Assembly: GCF_023161665.1 (NCBI RefSeq)
Contig: NZ_JALNTW010000006.1
Coordinates: 1 to 64,000, forward strand
Direction of reading: 5' to 3'
Source of the DNA: Shewanella sp. 1CM18E
GTDB taxonomy: Bacteria; Pseudomonadota; Gammaproteobacteria; Enterobacterales; Shewanellaceae
DNA length: 64,000 nt
Under the pieces are notes generated by a model. The model did not search any database and was not told the DNA's origin. It was given only the letters and a program-made list of their open reading frames with translations. Of this stretch, positions 58,860 through 64,000 are shown one piece after another (position 1 is the first letter of the stretch; each line of letters opens with the position of its first letter). Both the position numbers and the translations under genes were made by a program.

Positions 58860-59855
58860 TTAAATAATGGCGGGATTTTTAATACGTTCAGATAGATAAA
58901 CGACTGTAATTGCAAAATAATTAGCATCATTCCAAGTGGTTAATCTGCGGTAATTATCGTAAACCAAGTATTTACGACCACTTTCACCATCAGGCATTAC
59001 CATTGATATCAACATGTCATCACGCTTGGGTAAGTTTGTACCGTTAAATCGGCGCACACCAAGATTTTGCCAATCGCTAAAGCTCTTTTTAGTATCAAAG
59101 CCTGTCAACATGTACTCAAACGATGTAGGCACTTTAACTTGTCGTCCCCAAGTTTGTTCTGCATTCCAGCCTGCTTGCTGTAAAAAGTAAGCTGTTGATG
59201 CAAATGCGTCACTTGTGTTGCTCCAAGGCTGCTTTTTGCCATCGCCATCGCCATCTTGTGCGTAGGTCTGATAGTCGTTTGCTCGAAGTATTGACAGCCC
59301 CAATTCGCCTTTAGCATTACTTTTAAGATCTGCGTACTTGAGATCCTCTCGCTCAACAATTTCAAGCGCGTTAATGAACTGATCTCGATAAAAGGCTTCA
59401 TCCTCACCTTTATAAGCCAATGAAGCCGATACCGATAACGCCGGATAATCTGCAGTTGATTGACCAAAGTTAGAATCTACGGCCCAAAGTGCAACGATAA
59501 AGCGTGGCTGCACACCGTAGCGCTGACTTATCTCGTTGAGTTGTTGACTGTATTTTTCATAGAAAGCGCGTGTCCAATCAACTTTCGATTGCGACACGGC
59601 TTGCGGTAGATAGGTGTCAAGCGTCACCGGGACTGCCTTTGTTTGCGGCAATTGTCCCTGAGCTTTTTTAAACATTTTTATTTTAGGGAAAACATCATCA
59701 ACTACTCGTTGACTCACGCCGCGCTCAATTGCTTCTTGTTTAAGTAGAGCAATATAGTCACTAAAAGAGCTTTGACTTGGCTCTTGTGCGGTAACAGCTA
59801 CTGGCATAACACTTAAACAACTAACTAATACTAGTGCTGGTTTTCCTGAAAGCAT
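58860..59855 (-). CDS. MltB-family lytic transglycosylase-like protein with degenerate active site
   Basis: A 331-residue exported protein of the MltB (GH103-type) family. The signal peptide cleaves near VTA-QEP; LVSC also offers a possible lipobox. The family fold is evident in VALWAVDSNFG, DGDGDGKK and the C-terminal 'NLGVRRFNGTNLPK' block. The catalytic Glu of VESNFG-type motifs is Asp127 here (GAT codon). The 'GxMGQxQFMPS' motif is replaced by GELGLSILRAND (about residues 183-194). It may be catalytically impaired or a pseudoenzyme. The start at 59855 has AGGAT upstream; a GTG 18 bases earlier is open. Confidence 0.85.
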   Translation of the reverse strand: MLSGKPALVLVSCLSVMPVAVTAQEPSQSSFSDYIALLKQEAIERGVSQRVVDDVFPKIKMFKKAQGQLPQTKAVPVTLDTYLPQAVSQSKVDWTRAFYEKYSQQLNEISQRYGVQPRFIVALWAVDSNFGQSTADYPALSVSASLAYKGEDEAFYRDQFINALEIVEREDLKYADLKSNAKGELGLSILRANDYQTYAQDGDGDGKKQPWSNTSDAFASTAYFLQQAGWNAEQTWGRQVKVPTSFEYMLTGFDTKKSFSDWQNLGVRRFNGTNLPKRDDMLISMVMPDGESGRKYLVYDNYRRLTTWNDANYFAITVVYLSERIKNPAII

Positions 59856-59895
59856 AAATATCCTTGTAAACACCTTTAATAGCTTATATCACGAA

Positions 59896-60177
59896 TTATT
59901 CAGGATTAAAGCCGATGTCTTTTTTATGTTGTTCTAATAAATTAACAACAGGAGGCGGTAACTGTAAATAAAATCCTTTTTCTTTCAGTTCAGATCTCAC
60001 TTTTTTAATATCGGCAAAGCCTAAATGGTCACGCTTTTCTATTGGCAGCATCATCACTAACTGTGGCTCACCAAACATGGCCATTAATGCTTCAGGAACG
60101 CGTTCAAAATCATTACGTTTTTCAACGAAAAGGTAACTTTCAGCCTTTCTAAGGCTTTTATACACTGCACAGATCAT
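59896..60177 (-). CDS. ycgL: YcgL-family protein
   Basis: A 93-residue protein of the YcgL (DUF709) family, a small alpha/beta protein of unknown function. Family signatures are MICAVYKSLRKAESYLFVEKR, DFERVPEALMAMFGEPQLVM and the conserved GFYLQLPPPVVNLLEQHK. I start it at the ATG 60177; upstream MNSLEIESY is an in-frame extension without family support. It sits divergent to minC, as in many gammaproteobacteria, 40 bases upstream of the MltB-like gene and probably in one transcript with it. Confidence 0.92.
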   Translation of the reverse strand: MICAVYKSLRKAESYLFVEKRNDFERVPEALMAMFGEPQLVMMLPIEKRDHLGFADIKKVRSELKEKGFYLQLPPPVVNLLEQHKKDIGFNPE

Positions 60178-60297
60178 ATACGACTCAATTTCCAAACTAT
60201 TCAACTTGCCAGCTAAGGATGCACACTATACCATGGTCCGTTAGGAATATAATGGATATCGGCGTTGCGCTGAACTTTTCTAGAGAGCAATACAGGA

Positions 60298-60963
60298 ATG
60301 CAAACACCTAGCCTAGAATTAAAAGGCTCTTCTTTTACTCTTTCTGTACTGCATATCAATAATGATGATATGGCAGTTATAGCAGCTGAGTTAGATGCAA
60401 AGCTCGCCATCGCACCTCAATTTTTTATTGGTGCACCTTTAGTGGTAAATCTTAGTGCAATACAAAACGATAATTTTGACATTTTAGGTTTAAAAGAGAT
60501 TTTAACCAGTCGTCAATTAATCGTTGTGGGTATTACTAGTGCATCTGCAGCGCTAACCAAACACGCAAAAGCAATTGGTTTAGCGATTGTAAAGTCTGGA
60601 AAAGAAGCCGCTTCACAACCTCAATTACCTAAAACCACCAAAATCGTTAAGCAAAATGTCCGTTCCGGACAGCAGATTTATGCGCAAAATGCTGATTTGA
60701 TCATCATAGGTGCAGTAGGTAATGGGGCCGAAGTTATCGCCGATGGCAGTATCCATATATACGGAACATTGCGTGGTAAAGCGATGGCTGGCGCCGCTGG
60801 CGACAGAAACGCAGTTATCATGGCACAAAAAATTGAAGCAGAACTGGTATCGATCGCAGGTCAATATTGGTTAACTGAAAATCTTCAGCAAAACGGAGCC
60901 GCTCCAAGCGGTTGTATTCGTCTAGAAGGCGAATCGCTTACGGTTGAATCATTGCCTCTGTAA
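60298..60963 (+). CDS. minC: Septum site-determining protein MinC
   Basis: A 221-residue inhibitor of FtsZ polymerisation. The N-terminal alpha/beta domain (about residues 5-100) is joined by a Lys/Pro/Gln-rich linker to the C-terminal right-handed beta-helix (about 120-218), with [45 protein letters not shown]. The beta-helix binds MinD. It is the first gene of minCDE, 29 bases before minD, and the order CDE is the usual one. Confidence 0.95.
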   Translation: MQTPSLELKGSSFTLSVLHINNDDMAVIAAELDAKLAIAPQFFIGAPLVVNLSAIQNDNFDILGLKEILTSRQLIVVGITSASAALTKHAKAIGLAIVKSGKEAASQPQLPKTTKIVKQNVRSGQQIYAQNADLIIIGAVGNGAEVIADGSIHIYGTLRGKAMAGAAGDRNAVIMAQKIEAELVSIAGQYWLTENLQQNGAAPSGCIRLEGESLTVESLPL

Positions 60964-60992
60964 GAGCGCAGATATTGAAAGGATTAGTATAA

Positions 60993-61802
60993 ATGGCGCA
61001 AATTATTGTTGTCACATCGGGTAAAGGCGGCGTGGGTAAAACCACTTCTAGTGCTGCAATTGCCACAGGTCTTGCGATGAAAGGCCATAAAACCGTGGTT
61101 ATCGACTTTGATATTGGTCTACGTAACTTAGACTTAATCATGGGCTGTGAGCGCCGAGTGGTGTATGACTTTGTTAACGTAATCAACGAAGAAGCCAATC
61201 TTAATCAGGCACTAATTAAAGACAAACGCACAGCAAACCTTTTCGTATTGCCAGCTTCGCAAACGCGCGACAAAGACGCTTTAACAAAAGAAGGTGTGGG
61301 CAAAGTATTAGAAGATCTTGCTAAAGAGTTTGAATACATCATTTGTGACTCACCTGCAGGTATCGAAACTGGCGCAATGATGGCGCTTTACTTTGCTGAT
61401 GTTGCAATTGTAACCACAAACCCAGAAGTGAGCTCTGTGCGTGATTCAGACCGGATCTTGGGTATGTTACAAAGTAAGTCTAAGCGTGCAGAAGAAGGGT
61501 TAGAGCCAGTAAAAGAGTTTTTACTGCTAACTCGCTATTCTCCTGCTCGTGTAACAACCGGTGAAATGCTAAGTGTGCAAGATGTAGAAGAGATCTTAGC
61601 GATTCCATTAATCGGCGTGATCCCAGAATCACAAGCCGTATTAAAAGCCTCTAACTCTGGTGTACCTGTGATTATCGACCAAGAAAGCGATGCAGGTATG
61701 GCCTACAGTGATGCTGTAGAAAGGTTATTAGGCCAAGAACTGCCTTTCCGATTTCTTACGGAAGAGAAGAAAGGTTTCTTAAAACGAATTTTTGGTAGCT
61801 AA
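60993..61802 (+). CDS. minD: Septum site-determining ATPase MinD
   Basis: A 269-residue deviant Walker ATPase. The P-loop is [16 protein letters not shown] (about residues 9-24), followed by [22 protein letters not shown] and [12 protein letters not shown]. The C-terminal amphipathic membrane-targeting helix [11 protein letters not shown] is intact. ATP-bound MinD recruits MinC to the membrane and is released by MinE, producing pole-to-pole oscillation. AAGGA precedes the ATG. minE begins two bases after the stop. Confidence 0.97.
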   Translation: MAQIIVVTSGKGGVGKTTSSAAIATGLAMKGHKTVVIDFDIGLRNLDLIMGCERRVVYDFVNVINEEANLNQALIKDKRTANLFVLPASQTRDKDALTKEGVGKVLEDLAKEFEYIICDSPAGIETGAMMALYFADVAIVTTNPEVSSVRDSDRILGMLQSKSKRAEEGLEPVKEFLLLTRYSPARVTTGEMLSVQDVEEILAIPLIGVIPESQAVLKASNSGVPVIIDQESDAGMAYSDAVERLLGQELPFRFLTEEKKGFLKRIFGS

Positions 61803-61804
61803 AT

Positions 61805-62065
61805 ATGTCTTTACTTGATTACTTTAAAACAAATAAAAAGCCCAGTACGGCTGTCACTGCTAAAGAGCGACTGCAAATCATTGTCGCCCACCAGCGTGGA
61901 GAGCGTGACGCGCCGGACTATTTCCCACAAATGAAGCAAGAGATCATCGAAGTGATCCGCAAGTATGTTCAAGTAGGACCAGATCAAGTTTCTGTCCAGC
62001 TTGATCAAAATGACGAAAACTTGTCAGTACTTGAGTTAAATGTCACGCTTCCAGAGCAAAACTAA
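61805..62065 (+). CDS. minE: Cell-division topological specificity factor MinE
   Basis: An 86-residue protein with the anti-MinCD region (residues about 1-32: [15 protein letters not shown], then [12 protein letters not shown]) and the C-terminal topological-specificity dimer domain, with [13 protein letters not shown]. MinE stimulates MinD ATPase to restrict MinCD to the poles. Its start is two bases beyond the minD stop, so translation is coupled. A strong terminator follows. Confidence 0.96.
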   Translation: MSLLDYFKTNKKPSTAVTAKERLQIIVAHQRGERDAPDYFPQMKQEIIEVIRKYVQVGPDQVSVQLDQNDENLSVLELNVTLPEQN

Positions 62066-62100
62066 AAACCTGTTTAAACTAACGTCCGTTTAAGTAAATA

Positions 62101-62124
62101 AAAAGCCCGCTATCGCGGGCTTTT
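62101..62124. terminator. Bidirectional terminator between minE and rnd
   Basis: A 10-bp GC-rich stem AAAAGCCCGC / GCGGGCTTTT with a four-base loop TATC, with T tracts on both strands. It separates the convergent minCDE and rnd. Confidence 0.92.
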
Positions 62125-62133
62125 TAATATTTA

Positions 62134-63243
62134 TTATAGCTTTAACTTGCTCAGGGGATCAGCAACAATAGCTTCACGCCACCCAGTTAAAATCAGTGGC
62201 TTATCGCCTTGTTTACCGGCCCAGATCCACTCTAAATATTCGTGTATAAACTTCTTCGAACCTAGTAGCTCAATTGGAATATTGTTAGCTTCTGCTTGCT
62301 CTGTAATACAGTTTTTAATGCTTTTAAACGCAATTTTATAGCCAGTCTTAAGGGCTATTACATCTAACGGTTTAGGCGGGTTATCAAAACTCACATTGGC
62401 AATTATCCGGCAGATTTCTTTGCCATGAATACGCTTTTCTTGCTCTGTTAGTTCTGTCAGCTTATAGAGATCATTACTATTTTTAGGCTGCTTTTTAGCA
62501 AGACCAATTAGCGCATGATCTTTAACAACAAAGCCCAACGCTAAATCTTTTTGTAGTGCACGCTTTAAACGCCAGCTTGCAAGATCGCGTAATACAGCGA
62601 GTTGATTACTGGTTAACTGGAAGGCATTTTTAACTTTTAGGTAAGCTGTCTCAGGATCCGGTTGCTCAAGACGACCCTGCGTCATACGCACGCCCTCTTC
62701 ATAAATCCAATCGAGTCTGCCCTGCTCTTCTAGTTTCTGCACTAGTTGCGGATATAGCTTATAAAGATAATAAACGTCATTAGCCGCATAGTTTAGCTGA
62801 GCCTCAGTTAACGGGCGCTTGATCCAATCTGTACGCGACTCACCTTTATCAAGGCTGACTTCTAATGTCTGCTCAACAAGTTTGGCGTAGCCTAAACCAT
62901 GGCCCATACCTGCGAGGCTAGCAGCTATTTGGCTATCAAATAGGTTTGTTGGTTGGCACTGACCATAATGTGCAAACACTTCTAAGTCTTCACTGCATGA
63001 GTGCAGTAATTTGACACTGCTTTCTTTTTTAAGCAGTTGCCAAAATAGATCAAGATTACTCACAGCCAATGGATCGATTAACGCCAGTGTTTTACCGTCA
63101 TAAGCTTGAATAAGACCTAATCTTGCATAATAGGTGCGAGTACGAACAAATTCTGTGTCTAGCACCAATAAATCAGCTTCTTGGTATTGCTCTACAAGGG
63201 CCGCTAAACTGGCATCATCTTCAATATATTGAAACGCTAACAA
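62134..63243 (-). CDS. rnd: Ribonuclease D
   Basis: A 369-residue DEDDy 3'-5' exoribonuclease that trims tRNA and other RNA 3' ends (E. coli 375). Exo I is VLDTEFVRTRTYY, Exo II is LLHSCSEDLEVF, and Exo III is 'LNYAANDVYYLYKLYP'. HRDC domains follow (about 205-369). No ATG is available at the N-terminus; the TTG at 63243 begins the frame, with GGAG about nine bases upstream. rnd follows fadD on the same strand as in E. coli, but a terminator lies between them. Confidence 0.95.
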   Translation of the reverse strand: MLAFQYIEDDASLAALVEQYQEADLLVLDTEFVRTRTYYARLGLIQAYDGKTLALIDPLAVSNLDLFWQLLKKESSVKLLHSCSEDLEVFAHYGQCQPTNLFDSQIAASLAGMGHGLGYAKLVEQTLEVSLDKGESRTDWIKRPLTEAQLNYAANDVYYLYKLYPQLVQKLEEQGRLDWIYEEGVRMTQGRLEQPDPETAYLKVKNAFQLTSNQLAVLRDLASWRLKRALQKDLALGFVVKDHALIGLAKKQPKNSNDLYKLTELTEQEKRIHGKEICRIIANVSFDNPPKPLDVIALKTGYKIAFKSIKNCITEQAEANNIPIELLGSKKFIHEYLEWIWAGKQGDKPLILTGWREAIVADPLSKLKL

Positions 63244-63267
63244 AGTTGTCTACTCCATAAATATGCA

Positions 63268-63289
63268 AAAGCCGGCTGTCGCCGGCTTT
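63268..63289 (-). terminator. Terminator of fadD
   Basis: A perfect 9-bp GC-rich stem AAAGCCGGC / GCCGGCTTT with a four-base loop; a TTTT tract ends the minus-strand side. It lies 44 bases after the fadD stop, upstream of rnd. Confidence 0.8.
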
Positions 63290-63332
63290 AGTCTAATCAA
63301 AAGTGGCATTCACCACATTATGATTCATGAGG

Positions 63333-64000
63333 TTAATCTTGCTTAGCCTCATCTCTCAATTCCCGACGTAAGATCTTACCTACGTTGGTTTTAGGCAGTT
63401 CATCTCTAAATTCTACCAGCTTAGGAATTTTATAGCCCGTCAAATGCACGCGACAATGCTTAATTACGTCCTCTTTGGTTAAAGATTTGTCGTTTGCAAC
63501 CACAAATACCTTAACTAGCTCGCCAGAAACCTCATGCGGTACGCCAACAGCGGCCACTTCGATAACTTTAGGATGCAGAGCAACGACTTCTTCCACTTCA
63601 TTCGGGAACACGTTAAAGCCAGAAACAAGGATCATGTCTTTTTTACGGTCAACAATAAAGAAGTAACCTTGCTCGTCCATGTAACCGATATCACCTGTAG
63701 CCAAATAGCCATCTTTATCAATAACATTGCTCGTTTCTTCTGGACGCTGCCAATAACCCACCATAACCTGTGGACCTTTAGCAAATAGCTCACCTGTTTC
63801 GCCTTGTGCAAGCACATTACCTTCATCGTCACGTACTTGAATATCAGTGTTGGCTACAGGGAAACCAATTGAGCCATTGTAACCATCAAGGTTGTATGGA
63901 CAACAAGTCACAAGTGGCGCGGCTTCCGTTAGACCGTAACCTTCAAGTAGACGAGTTTTGGTTAAACCTTGCCACTTATCAGCAACTGCACGTTGAACCG
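63333..64000 (-). CDS. fadD: Long-chain fatty acid--CoA ligase, 3' part only (5' end outside the window)
   Basis: About 222 C-terminal residues of an adenylate-forming acyl-CoA synthetase. The frame runs off the window edge at 64000, so the start is not seen. The visible segment includes [16 protein letters not shown], the adenylate motif [23 protein letters not shown], and the C-terminal [11 protein letters not shown] with its catalytic Lys. It activates fatty acids for beta-oxidation. fadD is a classic FadR target, and FadR is encoded in the same window; its promoter is not visible. Adjacent rnd preserves the E. coli order. Confidence 0.95.
   Translation of the reverse strand, partial: VQRAVADKWQGLTKTRLLEGYGLTEAAPLVTCCPYNLDGYNGSIGFPVANTDIQVRDDEGNVLAQGETGELFAKGPQVMVGYWQRPEETSNVIDKDGYLATGDIGYMDEQGYFFIVDRKKDMILVSGFNVFPNEVEEVVALHPKVIEVAAVGVPHEVSGELVKVFVVANDKSLTKEDVIKHCRVHLTGYKIPKLVEFRDELPKTNVGKILRRELRDEAKQD

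Overview
The window is a stretch of chromosome from a gammaproteobacterium, most probably a Shewanella species. The evidence is the gene content and order: dnaQ/rnhA divergent next to tRNA-Asp, napEDABC with a NapC-type quinol dehydrogenase, fadR-nhaB-dsbB-YcgN-lytic transglycosylase-ycgL-minCDE-rnd-fadD, a Shewanella/Vibrio-type TIGR03503 protein, and moderately AT-rich DNA. No rRNA, prophage, insertion sequence, CRISPR array or plasmid-type gene is visible. Almost everything is core or housekeeping, densely packed, with normal start and stop signals.

Layout. 1-2.8 kb: tRNA-Asp with a near-consensus promoter, a TIGR03503 envelope protein, dnaQ, and divergent rnhA. 2.9-7.1 kb: a YeiE-like LysR regulator, a YafS-like methyltransferase, gloB (glyoxalase II) and mltD. 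7.2-10.7 kb: a BsuPI-domain lipoprotein, an AsmA-family protein, an RraA-like protein and a small unknown protein. 10.7-11.7 kb: a 1-kb convergent gap holding short repeats. 11.7-17.2 kb: msrQ and msrP (periplasmic methionine sulfoxide repair), rmuC and slt. 17.6-24.1 kb: katG and a MoxR-DUF58-transglutaminase operon. 24.3-33.5 kb: recC-recB-recD with ATGA overlaps. 33.7 kb: ddl. 34.8-38.9 kb: napEDABC on the minus strand, with FNR-like and NarP-like sites upstream. 39.3 kb: a second NapC-like tetraheme cytochrome. 40.3-48.6 kb: hrpA, a CBS protein, a diguanylate cyclase, gpt, a small Cys-containing unknown, and an exported isoaspartyl peptidase/asparaginase. 48.8-54.7 kb: tamA-tamB. 54.9-64 kb: fadR, nhaB, dsbB, a YcgN-family protein, an MltB-like protein, ycgL, minCDE, rnd and the 3' part of fadD, which runs off the right edge.

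Themes. Envelope and peptidoglycan maintenance is prominent (mltD, slt, the MltB-like protein, ddl, tamAB, AsmA, minCDE). Others are DNA maintenance (dnaQ, rnhA, recCBD, rmuC), anaerobic nitrate respiration (nap plus the NapC paralogue) and oxidative or thiol stress (katG, msrPQ, dsbB, gloB).

I found no convincing undescribed multi-gene system. The observations most worth a second look are: (i) eight Chi octamers, all on the minus strand irrespective of gene strand, in a window that also encodes RecBCD; (ii) a NapC paralogue that has lost the Met of its first heme motif by an in-frame three-residue deletion; (iii) an MltB-family protein with an Asp in place of the catalytic Glu and a degenerate second motif; (iv) a perfect inverted repeat separating msrP from msrQ; (v) two near-identical terminators bracketing dsbB. 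Several genes (hrpA, tamA, rnd, iaaA, probably dsbB) appear to start at TTG or GTG.
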